From VRUE01 sp035712345 (GTDB lineage: Bacteria > Actinomycetota > Thermoleophilia > Solirubrobacterales > 70-9): a stretch of 64,000 nt of DNA. The position numbers and the translations under genes were made by a program. The stretch lies in NCBI GenBank assembly GCA_035712345.1, contig DASTAY010000048.1, positions 1-64,000 of the forward strand, given 5' to 3'. Under the pieces are notes generated by a model. It made no database searches. It saw only the letters and a program-made list of their open reading frames with translations, and was not told where the DNA came from. Each line of letters opens with the position of its first letter. Position 1 is the stretch's first letter. Positions 42,147 through 51,529 of the stretch are shown here, one piece after another.

Positions 42147-44654
42147 ATGAGCGGCTACGAACCGAAGACGATCGAGCGCAAGTGGCAGCAGGTCTGGGCC
42201 GAGGAGAAGACCTGGGAGGTCGCCAACCCGGGGCAGCCCGGCTTCGACCCCGCCAAGCCGAAGTCCTACGTGCTGGAGATGCTGCCCTACCCCTCGGGCG
42301 AGCCCCACGTCGGCCACCTCAAGTGCTACGCGGTCGGCGACGCGATCGCCCATTTCCGCCGCCGCCACGGCTTCGAGGTGATCCACCCGATGGGCTACGA
42401 CGCCTTCGGCCTGCCGGCCGAGAACAACGCGATCAAGACGGGCGAGCCGCCGCGGGCGGCGACGGAGCGCTCGATCGAGTCCTTCCGCCGCCAGTTCCGC
42501 GAGTGGGGGATCTCGATCGACTGGTCGCGTGAGCTCGGCACGCACACGCCGGAGTACTACCGCTGGACCCAGTGGATCTTCCTGCGCCTGCTCGAGCGCG
42601 GCCTCGCCTACCGCGAGGAGGCGCCGGTGCAGTGGTGCCCCAAGGACGCCACCGTGCTCGCCAACGAGCAGGTCGTCGACGGGCGCTGCGAGCGTTGCGG
42701 CACGCCTGTCGAACAGCGCCGCCTCGAGCAGTGGTTCCTCAGGATCACCGAGTACGCCGATCGCCTGCTCGCCGACTTCGACCTGCTCGAGTCCTGGCCC
42801 GAGCACGTGGTCACCATGCAGCGCAACTGGATCGGCCGCTCGGAGGGCGCCGAGGTCGCCTTCCGCTGCGAGGAGCTCGGCCTCGACTTCCCGGTCTTCA
42901 CCACCCGGCCCGACACGCTCTTCGGCGCAACCTTCTTCGTCCTCGCGCCCGAGCATCCCGAGCTCGAGCGGCTGGTCGCCGGCACGCCGGCCGAGGAGGC
43001 GGTGCGCGAGTACGTCAACCGGGTCGCGCGCGAGTCGGTCGAGGAGCGCGGCGACGAGGGGCGGGAGAAGACCGGCGTGCCGCTGGGGCGCAGCGTCGTC
43101 AACCCCGTCAACGGCGAGGAGATCCCGATGTTCGTCGCCGACTACGTGCTGATGGAGTACGGCACCGGGGCGATCATGGCGGTCCCCGCCCACGACACCC
43201 GCGACTACGAGTTTGCCCGCGCCTTCGACCTGCCGGTGAAGCGGGTGATCGAGGGGACCGACCCGGAGGCCGCGCGCGACGAGCAGGGACTGCCCTATCC
43301 GGGCGACGGTGCGATGACCGGCTCGGGACGCTTCGACGGCAGGCACAACCGCGAGGCCTACGAGGAGATCGTCGCCTGGCTGCGCTCCGAGGGCCGTGGC
43401 GAGGTTTCGGTCAACTACCGCCTGCGCGACTGGCTGGTATCGCGCCAGCGCTACTGGGGCGCGCCGATACCGGTCGTCTATTGCGAGCGCTGCGGCGAGG
43501 ACGGGGCGCCTGCGATCGTCCCCGTCCCCGACGACCGGCTGCCGGTCGAATTGCCCGAGATCGAGGACTACGCGCCGCAGGGCCGCAGCCCGCTGGCCGC
43601 GGCCGAGGGCTGGGTGGCGACCGAGTGCCCGCGCTGCGGGGGCCCGGCCCGCCGCGAGACCGACACGATGGACACCTTCGTCGACTCCTCCTGGTACTTC
43701 ATCCGCTACCTCGACCCTCAGAACGCCGGGGCCGCCTGGGACCGCGCCGCCGCGGACCACTGGCTGCCGGTCGACCAGTACATCGGCGGGGTCGAGCACG
43801 CGATCTTGCACCTGATGTACGCGCGCTTCTTCACCAAGGCGCTCGCCGACCTCGACACCCTCTCGGTGCAGGAGCCGTTCGCCAATCTCTTCACGCAGGG
43901 GATGATCACCCGCGACGGGGCGAAGATGTCGAAGTCGAAGGGCAACACGGTCAGCCCCGGCGAGTACGTCGCGCGCTACGGCGCCGATACCGCCCGCACC
44001 TACATCTGCTTCATGGGGCCGCCGGAGCGCGGCGGCGACTGGTCCGACGAGGGCGTCGAGGGCGTCAACCGCTTCCTCTCGCGGCTCTGGCGCCTCTGCG
44101 GCGAGGTGGAGTCGCGGGAGGCCGCCGGGCTCGAGGCCGGCGCGGCGGAGGGGCAGGCGCGCGAGCTGCTGGCGAAGGCGCACTGGGCGATCGATAAGGC
44201 GACGCGGGACTTCGAGCGCGGCTTCCAGTTCAACACGGCGATCGCGGCGGTGATGGAGCTGGTCAACGACGCCTACCGGCTCAAGGAAGGCCTCTACGCG
44301 GACCCCGCCGGCGTCGCGGCGGTGCGCTTCGCCGCGGCCACCGCCGCCTCGCTGATCTTCCCCTTCGCGCCGCACCTCGGCGCCGAGGTCTGGGAGCGGC
44401 TGGAAGGCGGGCGGGTGTGGGAGAACGCTTGGCCCGTGGCCGACCCGCAGCTGTTGCGCAGCGACACGGTCACGCTCGTCGTCCAGGTCAACGGCAAGCT
44501 GCGCGACCGGATCGAGGCCCCCGCTGGCGCGGCCGAAGACGAGCTCCTGGCGCTTGCCCGGGCAAGCGAGAAGGTGCAGGGTCACCTCGACGGCAAGCAG
44601 GTCGTCAAGGAGATCGTCGTGCCGGGCAAGCTCGTAAACCTCGTGGTTCGCTGA
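42147..44654 (+). CDS. leuS: Leucyl-tRNA synthetase
   Basis: 835 residues from the ATG giving MSGYEPKTIERKWQQVW; the longer open frame upstream is a shadow of the SpoIIM-like gene. HIGH motif PHVGH (near 54-58), editing domain with TTRPDTLFGATFFVLAPEH and GTGAIMAVPAHD, KMSKS in DGAKMSKSKGN (near 592), a leucine-specific domain, and a C-terminal tRNA-binding part ending VVPGKLVNLVVR. It charges tRNA-Leu and edits near-cognates. Confidence 0.98.
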   Translation: MSGYEPKTIERKWQQVWAEEKTWEVANPGQPGFDPAKPKSYVLEMLPYPSGEPHVGHLKCYAVGDAIAHFRRRHGFEVIHPMGYDAFGLPAENNAIKTGEPPRAATERSIESFRRQFREWGISIDWSRELGTHTPEYYRWTQWIFLRLLERGLAYREEAPVQWCPKDATVLANEQVVDGRCERCGTPVEQRRLEQWFLRITEYADRLLADFDLLESWPEHVVTMQRNWIGRSEGAEVAFRCEELGLDFPVFTTRPDTLFGATFFVLAPEHPELERLVAGTPAEEAVREYVNRVARESVEERGDEGREKTGVPLGRSVVNPVNGEEIPMFVADYVLMEYGTGAIMAVPAHDTRDYEFARAFDLPVKRVIEGTDPEAARDEQGLPYPGDGAMTGSGRFDGRHNREAYEEIVAWLRSEGRGEVSVNYRLRDWLVSRQRYWGAPIPVVYCERCGEDGAPAIVPVPDDRLPVELPEIEDYAPQGRSPLAAAEGWVATECPRCGGPARRETDTMDTFVDSSWYFIRYLDPQNAGAAWDRAAADHWLPVDQYIGGVEHAILHLMYARFFTKALADLDTLSVQEPFANLFTQGMITRDGAKMSKSKGNTVSPGEYVARYGADTARTYICFMGPPERGGDWSDEGVEGVNRFLSRLWRLCGEVESREAAGLEAGAAEGQARELLAKAHWAIDKATRDFERGFQFNTAIAAVMELVNDAYRLKEGLYADPAGVAAVRFAAATAASLIFPFAPHLGAEVWERLEGGRVWENAWPVADPQLLRSDTVTLVVQVNGKLRDRIEAPAGAAEDELLALARASEKVQGHLDGKQVVKEIVVPGKLVNLVVR

Positions 44655-44695
44655 GTTTTTGCGGCTTAGGGCGATTTATCTGGTACAAAGCCGCC

Positions 44696-45091
44696 GTGCT
44701 CGTCAGACGACTGTCAGACGCTCCGGCCGAGGAGTGGCACAGGCTCCGTTACCACGCGCTGATGGACGCGGGCCAGCTCGGCGCGCGCAACATGTCGGTG
44801 ACCTGGCTCGAGGTGCCGGGCGGGGTGGAGCAGACGCTGCGCTCCGACGAAGGCGGCGAGCAGGTCTACGTCGTCGTGCGCGGCGCCGGCACGATGTCCG
44901 TCGCAGGCGACACCCAGGAGGTGGGGGAGGGCGACCTGATCCTCGTCCCGCCTGCCACCGACCACTCGATCGCGAACACGGGCGAGGAGATGCTCGCCTG
45001 CGTCTCGGTGCAGTCGCCGCCGGTCTCGGCGGGCGAGCTGTACAGCGACCAGCTCGCAGAGGTCAGCGGCTACGCCGACGAAGATCTGTGA
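44696..45091 (+). CDS. Cupin-domain protein
   Basis: 131 residues from a GTG following a short AT-rich stretch. A single cupin barrel: GGVEQTLRSDEGGEQVYVVV, then GTMSVAGDTQEVGEGDLILV, then DHSIANTGEEMLACVSVQSP. The usual His pair of the first cupin motif is replaced (TLRSDEG), so metal binding is doubtful. The function is unknown; it lies alone between leuS and comEA. Confidence 0.82.
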   Translation: MLVRRLSDAPAEEWHRLRYHALMDAGQLGARNMSVTWLEVPGGVEQTLRSDEGGEQVYVVVRGAGTMSVAGDTQEVGEGDLILVPPATDHSIANTGEEMLACVSVQSPPVSAGELYSDQLAEVSGYADEDL

Positions 45092-45148
45092 CTGAAGCTT
45101 TAGATTCCGCGCGTCACGCGCGCGTCCGGCCCGGCCACGCTCCGGCCG

Positions 45149-45733
45149 ATGCCGCAGCTGTCGCGTTCCCAGGTCATCGTCTACGGCGCCGTTGGCGTCG
45201 CCCTGCTGCTGGTCGGCGCCCGCGCGATCAGGGCCGAGGGCAGCGACCCCGGCGGCGGCTACGCCTCTTCCTCGTCTTCCAGCAGCGACGTCAGCCTGAA
45301 GTCGAACGGCGGGCCTGACGTCGTCGTCGACGTGGCGGGCGCCGTGCGCCGCCCCGGCGTCTACCGGCTGCCGGTCGGCTCGCGGGTGGTCGACGCGATC
45401 TCCCGTGCCGGCGGTCCGTCGGGCGAGGCGATGCTGGAAGGGATCAACCGGGCCGCTCGACTCGCCGATGGGCAGCAGGTGATGGTGCCGGCGCGCGCGC
45501 CCCCGGGGGCCGCCCCGACCTATGGCGGCGCGGCGGAAGACGGCCCGATCAGCCTCGGCAGCGCCACGGTGGGGCAACTCGAAACGATCGACGGCATCGG
45601 GCCCGTCACGGCGGAAAAGATCGTCGAATACCGCGACCAGCACGGCGGGCTCTCCTCGGTCGACCAGCTCGATCAGGTGAGCGGCATCGGCCCGGCGACG
45701 ATGGAATCGCTGCGCGGCCGGCTGCAGCCATAG
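45149..45733 (+). CDS. comEA: ComEA-like DNA-binding competence protein
   Basis: 194 residues. One transmembrane helix (about 8-28), a Ser-rich linker, a SLBB domain (about 55-118; VVVDVAGAVRRPGVYRLP) and a helix-hairpin-helix domain (about 130-193; LETIDGIGPVTAEKIVEYR, SGIGPATMESLRG). It receives DNA outside the membrane and hands it to ComEC, encoded next. Confidence 0.95.
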   Translation: MPQLSRSQVIVYGAVGVALLLVGARAIRAEGSDPGGGYASSSSSSSDVSLKSNGGPDVVVDVAGAVRRPGVYRLPVGSRVVDAISRAGGPSGEAMLEGINRAARLADGQQVMVPARAPPGAAPTYGGAAEDGPISLGSATVGQLETIDGIGPVTAEKIVEYRDQHGGLSSVDQLDQVSGIGPATMESLRGRLQP

Positions 45734-45736
45734 CCG

Positions 45737-47683
45737 ATGGGCCTGCGTTGGCTGCCGGCGCTGCTCGTCGCCGCGACGGTCGCCTTGGCGCTGGCCCACA
45801 GCGAGGCGATCCGGGCGCGGGCGGAGGCGGCCCTCGATCGCGGCATGCCGGCCCGCGAGGCGGCGCTGTCGCGGGGCTTCGTCCTCGGCGAGGACGAGCG
45901 GATCGACGCCGCGACGACGGAAGACTTCCGCCGCTCCGGGCTCAGCCACCTGCTTGCCGTATCGGGGCAGAACGTCGCTCTGCTCGCCCTGCTTGCGATG
46001 CCGTTGCTGGCGGTGCTGGGGATGCCCCTGCACACGCGGCTCGTCTGGGTCCTCGGCCTGATCGCCGTCTACGTGCCGCTGGCCGGCGCCGGGCCGTCGG
46101 TCCTGCGCGCCGGGATCATGGGCGGGCTGAGCGTGCTGGCGACGCTGTCGGGACGGCGCCTCTCGCGCCTCTACGCGCTGGCGTTCGCCGCCGCCGCGCT
46201 GCTCGCGCTCGAGCCCGGCATCGCCGCCGATGTCGGCTGGCAGCTCAGCTTCGCCGCCGTGCTCGGCATCCTCCTGCTCGCGGCGCCGCTGCGGGCGGCG
46301 ATCGTGGCGCGGATCGGCGGGCGCGGCTGGCGTCGCGGCCTGGCCGACGGGATGGCGCTGACGATCTCCGCCACGCTCGCCACGGCGCCGCTGATCGCCT
46401 TCCACTTCGAAGAAGTCTCGACGACCGCCCTCCTCGCCAACCTGCTGGCGCTGCCGGCCGTGGCGCCTGCGATGTGGCTGGGAATGCTCGTCGCCGCGGC
46501 CGGCCAGGTCCCCGGCGCCCCGGTCGGCGCCCTCAACGCCCTGGACGCCCCCCTGCTCGCCTACATCGCCCAGGTGGCGGCCTGGTGCGGTCGCCCGAGC
46601 TGGGCCAGCCTGCACGTGCATCTCCGCCTCGGCGGCCTCCTCGTCTCCTACCTGGGCCTCGCCGGCGTGGCGATCGTGGCCCTCCGCTTCAGCCGTCGCC
46701 GACGCCTGCAGGCGCTTCGGCGAACCGCGCTTGCACCGCCATCGCCATCGCCACCTTCCGCGAGCCCCCGCCAGCGCCGTAGAGGTTTGGTCCGGATAGC
46801 GGACCAAACCTCTACGGCGGGTCGGGTTGTCGTCGCCTTGGCGGTCCTCGCGGCGGTTATCGCGCTCGCGTTCGGGGGCGGCGCGCCGCCACCCGCCGGC
46901 GGATCGTCTGTGCCGGGCCTGCGCATCTCGGTCCTCGACGTCGGCCAGGGGGACGCGATCCTGCTGCAACCGCGCAACGCGCCGGCGGTGCTGGTCGACG
47001 GCGGTCCGCCCGGGGACGGTATCGCCGGCGAGCTGCGCGCCGCCGGGGTGGAGGGCCTGGGCGCCGCGATAGTCACCCACGACCAATCCGACCACGCCGG
47101 TGGGGTCCGCGAGCTGCTCGGCGAGCTGCCGATCGAACGGGTCCTCTTCGCCGTCCTCCGCCGGGCCACGCTGGCGCAGATCCACTCGGCGGGCGTCGCC
47201 ACCGGCCGCCTCGCCGAGGGGAGCGAGTTGCGCTCGGGCGCACTGCGGCTCGACGTGCTCTGGCCGCCGCGCGAGCTCCTGGCCGGCCCGCACGGCGACG
47301 AAGACCCGAATGCGCTCGCCATCGTCGCGCTTGCCCGTTGGCACGACTTCTCGATGCTGCTCACAGCCGATGCCGAGGCGGAGACGACGCCGCTCGACCC
47401 CGCGCCGGTCGACGTGCTCAAGGTCGCCCATCACGGCAGCGACGACGCCGGCCTCGGCCCCCTGCTCGACCGCATCCGACCTCGCCTCGCGGTGATCTCG
47501 GTCGGCGCGGGCAACCCCTTCGGCCACCCGACGCCGGGAACGCTGGCCACGCTCGCCGCGCACGGAGTGCCCACTTTTCGAACCGATCTCGATGGGACCG
47601 TGGTCATCGACGTCACCCGTCGTGGCTTCGGCCTCAACGGATCTACGAATCGATATTGGAGTTATCTCGCCGATGGCTCCTGA
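45737..47683 (+). CDS. comEC: ComEC-like DNA-uptake channel with MBL domain
   Basis: 648 residues. The competence domain (about 60-330) has the segment SGLSHLLAVSGQNVALLA and about eight helices. The metallo-beta-lactamase domain (about 393-640) has LDVGQGDAILLQ, THDQSDHAGG (near 447) and VLKVAHHGSDDA. The N-terminal OB-like DUF4131 domain of most ComEC proteins is absent. Residues 347-361 (RRRGLVRIADQTSTA) are encoded by a perfect 45-bp palindrome in the linker between the two domains. It moves single-stranded DNA across the membrane. Confidence 0.95.
   Translation: MGLRWLPALLVAATVALALAHSEAIRARAEAALDRGMPAREAALSRGFVLGEDERIDAATTEDFRRSGLSHLLAVSGQNVALLALLAMPLLAVLGMPLHTRLVWVLGLIAVYVPLAGAGPSVLRAGIMGGLSVLATLSGRRLSRLYALAFAAAALLALEPGIAADVGWQLSFAAVLGILLLAAPLRAAIVARIGGRGWRRGLADGMALTISATLATAPLIAFHFEEVSTTALLANLLALPAVAPAMWLGMLVAAAGQVPGAPVGALNALDAPLLAYIAQVAAWCGRPSWASLHVHLRLGGLLVSYLGLAGVAIVALRFSRRRRLQALRRTALAPPSPSPPSASPRQRRRGLVRIADQTSTAGRVVVALAVLAAVIALAFGGGAPPPAGGSSVPGLRISVLDVGQGDAILLQPRNAPAVLVDGGPPGDGIAGELRAAGVEGLGAAIVTHDQSDHAGGVRELLGELPIERVLFAVLRRATLAQIHSAGVATGRLAEGSELRSGALRLDVLWPPRELLAGPHGDEDPNALAIVALARWHDFSMLLTADAEAETTPLDPAPVDVLKVAHHGSDDAGLGPLLDRIRPRLAVISVGAGNPFGHPTPGTLATLAAHGVPTFRTDLDGTVVIDVTRRGFGLNGSTNRYWSYLADGS
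46775..46819. repeat. 45-bp perfect palindrome in comEC (family E, copy 1)
   Basis: 20-bp perfect arms beginning CGCCGTAGAGGTTTGGTCCG around GATAG. It is exactly 15 codons, read in frame. A second 45-bp copy lies at 52878-52922. Confidence 0.85.
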
Positions 47684-47713
47684 GCTGGCGGTCGGGGGCC
47701 GATTGACGTATCG

Positions 47714-48418
47714 GTGGACCACAAGCGCGGACAGCACGGGCTACGAGGGACCGGAAGGCCGAGCTTTCTAGGCAACGGCCTACTGGAGCGGGTCCGGGCG
47801 ACATCGCTGGCGCTGCTCGGCGCGACGGCCGCCGTCGGCCTGTCGATCGTCGCCCTCGCTTTCAACCAGGGCTGGCCGTTGGTCGCCGGCAGCTCGATCC
47901 CGCCGCTGCCACGCCAAGAGCGGGCGGTGGGCCCGGCCTCTGCCCTCTCCCAGGCCTCGCCTTCCCGTCGCGGTCCCGCCGCGAATGCCCACGGCGACTC
48001 ACGCCGCGATCGCACCGGGCCGGCGCCCGTCGCCCCGGTCGCCGCCGACGCCGGCCCGGGAGTCGGCGCCCCCACCGGGGTCGTCGTCTCCTCCTCGGAG
48101 CCGGTCGAGCAAAGCGGTGGGGATGATCACAGCGGCGGGGCCGACCACGTTGCACCGAAGCCGCCGGCCAAGGCCCCGGTCCAGCCCCAGCCCGTACAGC
48201 AGCCCCCCGCGACGACCGTCGTCTCCTCGCCCCCGGCGCCGGAACCGGCGCCCGCCCCGCCTCCCGAACCTGCGCCCGCCCCGACGGTTCCTGTCGCGAG
48301 CGCCTCCGAAGCGCCGCCGGAAGAATCGGGGCCGCCGCCCTGGAGCCACGGGGGTGGCCATGGCTACGGTCGTGGCGACGACTGGCACGACCACGATGGG
48401 GGCGGCGGCGAAGACTAG
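47714..48418 (+). CDS. Membrane-anchored Pro/Ala-rich protein
   Basis: 234 residues, GTG start. One hydrophobic helix (ATSLALLGATAAVGLSIVAL, about 29-48) precedes a low-complexity extracytoplasmic region rich in Pro, Ala, Glu and Val, and ends in a Gly/His/Asp-rich tail (SHGGGHGYGRGDDWHDHDGG) that may bind metal. No family is recognised. Its composition resembles wall-spanning proteins. Downstream of comEC and upstream of holA; a role in uptake is possible but not shown. Confidence 0.65.
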   Translation: MDHKRGQHGLRGTGRPSFLGNGLLERVRATSLALLGATAAVGLSIVALAFNQGWPLVAGSSIPPLPRQERAVGPASALSQASPSRRGPAANAHGDSRRDRTGPAPVAPVAADAGPGVGAPTGVVVSSSEPVEQSGGDDHSGGADHVAPKPPAKAPVQPQPVQQPPATTVVSSPPAPEPAPAPPPEPAPAPTVPVASASEAPPEESGPPPWSHGGGHGYGRGDDWHDHDGGGGED

Positions 48419-48421
48419 ACT
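48416..48421 (+). promoter_or_regulatory. -10 box of holA
   Basis: TAGACT (overlapping the previous stop), 6 bases, ATG at 48428. Confidence 0.6.
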
Positions 48422-48427
48422 CGGCCG

Positions 48428-49396
48428 ATGGCCGAGGAGATGCGCTCCCTGTACCTGATCGCCGGCACCGACGGGGCGAAGATCGACGCGACCAGGGTGC
48501 GCCTGCGTGCACGCGCCGAGCGCGATGGGGGCGCCGCGTCGCTGCAGGTCTTCGAAGCCGCGGAGGGCAGGGGTGCGCCCGACCACGAGGGATTGCTCGC
48601 GGCGATCCCGGCGATGTCCCTGACCGAGTCGCGTCGCTATCTCCTCGCCGACGGGGTGGAGCGCTGGCGCGACCGGCAGCTCGACGAGGTCGCGGCGGCA
48701 CTCGCCGATATCCCGCCTGACCTGAGCATCGTGCTGATCGCCCGGGCCAAGGCGCCGGCGAAGCTCGTCCGAGCGGTCAAGGGCGCCGCGGGGGAGATCC
48801 ACGAGTTCGAAGCGCCCAGGGCACGCGATATGCCACGTGTCCTCGTCGGCGAGGCGAAGCAGCTCGGCTTCCGTTTGGAGCCGCAGGCCGCACGGATGCT
48901 CGTCGAGCGGATGGGCGCCAATCCACAGCGGCTCCGCAACGAGCTCGAGCGCCTCGCGCTCTGGGCCGGCGAGGGAGGTGAGGTCGGCGCGGCCGACCTC
49001 ACCGCGATGGTCGCCGACACCTCGGAGGCGGCGGTCTGGGCGTTGTCGGACGCCTTGCTGGAACGCGACGCGGCACAGGCCCTGCGCATCGCCGAGCGCC
49101 TGCTCTCCCAGGGCGAGAGCGTCACCGGCTTGATCTACGGCCTAGCCTCTCGCCTTCGCAAAGCCCGCGCGGCCGCGGCGCTGCTGGAGGAGGGGACCCC
49201 CCCCGCGCAGGTCGAGTCGAGCCTCGGCATGCACCCCTATGCCGCCAAGCAACTCGTCCGCCGGCTGCAGGAGACGAGCGTCGAGCATCTACGCAACGCA
49301 ACGATCGCGCTGGCGGACCTGGAGGTTTGGTGCAGAGGTGGAGCTGACTACGGCGACGAGCTGGCGTTGACGCTCGCACTGCGAGCTGCGGCATAG
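48428..49396 (+). CDS. holA: DNA polymerase III delta subunit
   Basis: 322 residues. The N-terminal region reads LYLIAGTDGAKIDATRVR (HolA usually LYLLxGxDxxL), the middle RMLVERMGANPQRLRNELERLALW is the conserved lid/helix segment, and the C-terminal domain has LIYGLASRLRKARAA and HPYAAKQLVRR. It opens the sliding clamp during loading. The comEC-holA-rpsT order is common in bacteria. Confidence 0.94.
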   Translation: MAEEMRSLYLIAGTDGAKIDATRVRLRARAERDGGAASLQVFEAAEGRGAPDHEGLLAAIPAMSLTESRRYLLADGVERWRDRQLDEVAAALADIPPDLSIVLIARAKAPAKLVRAVKGAAGEIHEFEAPRARDMPRVLVGEAKQLGFRLEPQAARMLVERMGANPQRLRNELERLALWAGEGGEVGAADLTAMVADTSEAAVWALSDALLERDAAQALRIAERLLSQGESVTGLIYGLASRLRKARAAAALLEEGTPPAQVESSLGMHPYAAKQLVRRLQETSVEHLRNATIALADLEVWCRGGADYGDELALTLALRAAA

Positions 49397-49510
49397 AGGC
49401 CATCCCGGTAGGGGTGGAACGTCTTGTACTTTTTCGTCGAGTGCAGCCGGGCGCCAGCCCTATTCCGCGTCTTCGAAAAAGTTAAGTGGAACCCCTGCCG
49501 GGATGGCCTC
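49396..49510. repeat. Palindromic element B between convergent holA and rpsT
   Basis: 20-bp arms (GAGGCCATCCCGG... / ...CCGGGATGGCCTC, one mismatch) plus an inner pair ACTTTTTCG / CGAAAAAGT. It starts at the last base of the holA stop and ends 4 bases before the rpsT stop. Likely a bidirectional terminator; the layout resembles family A. Confidence 0.7.
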
Positions 49511-49514
49511 AGGG

Positions 49515-49781
49515 TTACTTCGAAGAGCCGGCGGCGATTCGCGCCGCGCGGGCCTTCTTGCGGGCCGCGGTGTTCTTGTGCAGGGCGCCCTTCTGAACGG
49601 CCTTGTCGATGCGCGAGACGAGGGCGCGGTGCTCAGCCTCGACCGCGCTCGTGTCACCGCCCTCGACGGCGCTCTCCAGACGCTTGAAATACGTCTTGAC
49701 CGTGCTCGTCAGGAGCCGGTTCTCGGTTCGCTCGCGGTCGCTGCGTAGGATCCGCTTCTTCTGTGAGGCTATGTTCGCCAT
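49515..49781 (-). CDS. rpsT: 30S ribosomal protein S20
   Basis: 88 residues: MANIASQKKRILRSDRERTEN, then STVKTYFKRLESAV and KAVQKGALHKNTAARKKARA, all S20 signatures. Encoded opposite to its neighbours, as is frequent for this gene next to holA. Confidence 0.98.
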   Translation of the reverse strand: MANIASQKKRILRSDRERTENRLLTSTVKTYFKRLESAVEGGDTSAVEAEHRALVSRIDKAVQKGALHKNTAARKKARAARIAAGSSK

Positions 49782-49828
49782 GAGTCGTGCGCCTGAAGCG
49801 GCATCGGGCCGGCTCCGGGCGGGCGCCG

Positions 49829-49834
49829 ACTATA
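49829..49834 (-). promoter_or_regulatory. -10 box of rpsT, back-to-back with the murJ promoter
   Basis: TATAGT on the minus strand, 47 bases before the rpsT ATG. The plus strand of the same site gives TATAGC, a candidate -10 for murJ. Confidence 0.45.
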
Positions 49835-49849
49835 GCGACTGAGACCAGC

Positions 49850-51529
49850 TTGGAGACTCCCAGGGCAGACGATGCAGCGGACCGCGACAGCGCGGCGATC
49901 GGCGCCGACGCCGGCCTGAGGGCCGCGGAGGCTTACGAGCCGGGCGAGGAACCGGTTGCCGATCCCGCTCTCGGCGCCCGATCCGGTCGCATAGCCCGCT
50001 CCACCGCGTTCTTCTCGGTCGCGACCGCCGCCTCGCGGATCGCCGGCCTCGCCCGCGAGGTCGTCGCCGCCGGCTACTACGGCGTCAAAGGCCCGATGTC
50101 GGCCTTCACGATCGCCTTCCAGGTGCCGAATCTGATTCGCGCCCTGTTCGCCGACGCGGCCCTGCAGCCGGCCTTCGTCCCCGTCTTCACCGAGCAGCTG
50201 GAGAAGAAGAACTACCGCGAGGCCTTTCGCCTCGCCTCGACCCTGCTGCTGCTCGTCACCCTGGTCCTGGGCGCGATCACCGCGCTCTTCGTCCTCCTCG
50301 CGCCGGTGATCATGCCGGTCTTCGCGCCCGGCTTCGAAGGCGAGATCCTCGACCTCACCGTCACCCTCTCCCAGGTCCTCTTCCCGATCCTGATCCTGCT
50401 CGGGCTGAGCGGCGTGGTCGTCGGGATCCTCAACAGCTACGACCGCTTCGGCGCCTTCGCGATCTCGCCGCTTTTCTGGAACCTGACGATCATCGCCGTG
50501 CTGATCTTCCTGATCCCGCACTTCCACGGACAGGACCGGATCTACGCCTACGCGATCGGCATCCTCGCCGGCACCCTGGTCCAGCTGCTGATCCCGACCT
50601 TCGACCTGCGCAACACGCCGTTCAAGTTCGAATGGAGCTTCGAGTGGCGCAACCCCGACGTGCGCCGCGTCCTGCTGCTGATGCTGCCGGTGACGATCAG
50701 CCTCGGCCTGATCAACTTCAACATGCTGGTCAACAGCCTCTTCGGCAGCCTCGTCAGCGACCAGGCGCCGGCCGCGATCGACAAGGCGTTCCGCATCTAC
50801 CAGCTGCCGCAGGGGATCTTCTCGGTGGCGATCGCCACGGTCCTCTTCCCGACGCTCGCCCGCTTCGCTGCCCGCGGCGAGCACGACAACCTGCGCGCGA
50901 CGATGGCGAACGGGATGCGACAGATCCTCTTCGTCCTGCTGCCCGCCACCGCGGCCGTCCTCGTCCTCTCGGTGCCGATGATCAGGCTCGTCTATCAGCG
51001 CGGCGAATTCACTCCCGAGCAGACCACGCTCGTCGCGACGGCGCTCTTCTGGTTCGCCTTCTCGCTGCCGACGAACGGCCTCTACCTTCTGCAGACGCGG
51101 ACCTTCTTCAGCCTGCAGCGGCCCTGGATGGCGACCGGCCTCGCCGCGCTCGACCTCGTCGTCTCGGCGCTCGGCGCCCTCGTCCTCTACAAGCCGTTCG
51201 GGACCGGCGGCATCGTCGCCGGCACCGGCATCGGCACGACCGCAGCCGTGATCGCCCAAGCCATCGTCCTGCGCCGGGAGCTCGGCGGCCTCGAGCTCAG
51301 CAGGCTGCTTTCCACCAGCATCCGGATTGCGATCGCGGCGGCGGCCCTCGCTGCGGTCAGCTTCGGCGTCTGGGACTTCCTCGACAGCGCGCTCGGCCGC
51401 GGCCTGCTCGGCCAGATCGTCTCGCTCGGGACGGCGCTGGCTCTGGGCGGCCTGGTCTACGTCGGCGCCGCGAAGCTCCTGCGCATCGCCGAGCTCGAGC
51501 AGATCGCCCGCCTCGTCCGCCGGCGCTAG
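49850..51529 (+). CDS. murJ: Lipid II flippase MurJ
   Basis: 559 residues from a TTG placed after the divergent promoter; a GTG at 49787 in the same frame would start inside the rpsT promoter region. About 45 polar residues precede 14 helices of the MVN/MurJ type: AAGYYGVKGPMSAFTIAFQVPNL, FADAALQPAFVPVF, and GRGxxxxP-type FGTGGIVAGTGIGTT. It flips lipid II, serving the elongasome and divisome. The next gene starts directly at its stop. Confidence 0.94.
   Translation: METPRADDAADRDSAAIGADAGLRAAEAYEPGEEPVADPALGARSGRIARSTAFFSVATAASRIAGLAREVVAAGYYGVKGPMSAFTIAFQVPNLIRALFADAALQPAFVPVFTEQLEKKNYREAFRLASTLLLLVTLVLGAITALFVLLAPVIMPVFAPGFEGEILDLTVTLSQVLFPILILLGLSGVVVGILNSYDRFGAFAISPLFWNLTIIAVLIFLIPHFHGQDRIYAYAIGILAGTLVQLLIPTFDLRNTPFKFEWSFEWRNPDVRRVLLLMLPVTISLGLINFNMLVNSLFGSLVSDQAPAAIDKAFRIYQLPQGIFSVAIATVLFPTLARFAARGEHDNLRATMANGMRQILFVLLPATAAVLVLSVPMIRLVYQRGEFTPEQTTLVATALFWFAFSLPTNGLYLLQTRTFFSLQRPWMATGLAALDLVVSALGALVLYKPFGTGGIVAGTGIGTTAAVIAQAIVLRRELGGLELSRLLSTSIRIAIAAAALAAVSFGVWDFLDSALGRGLLGQIVSLGTALALGGLVYVGAAKLLRIAELEQIARLVRRR

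Noticed and set aside
49424..49842. Small plus-strand frames over rpsT
   Set aside because: They are antisense to the clear S20 gene and to element B.
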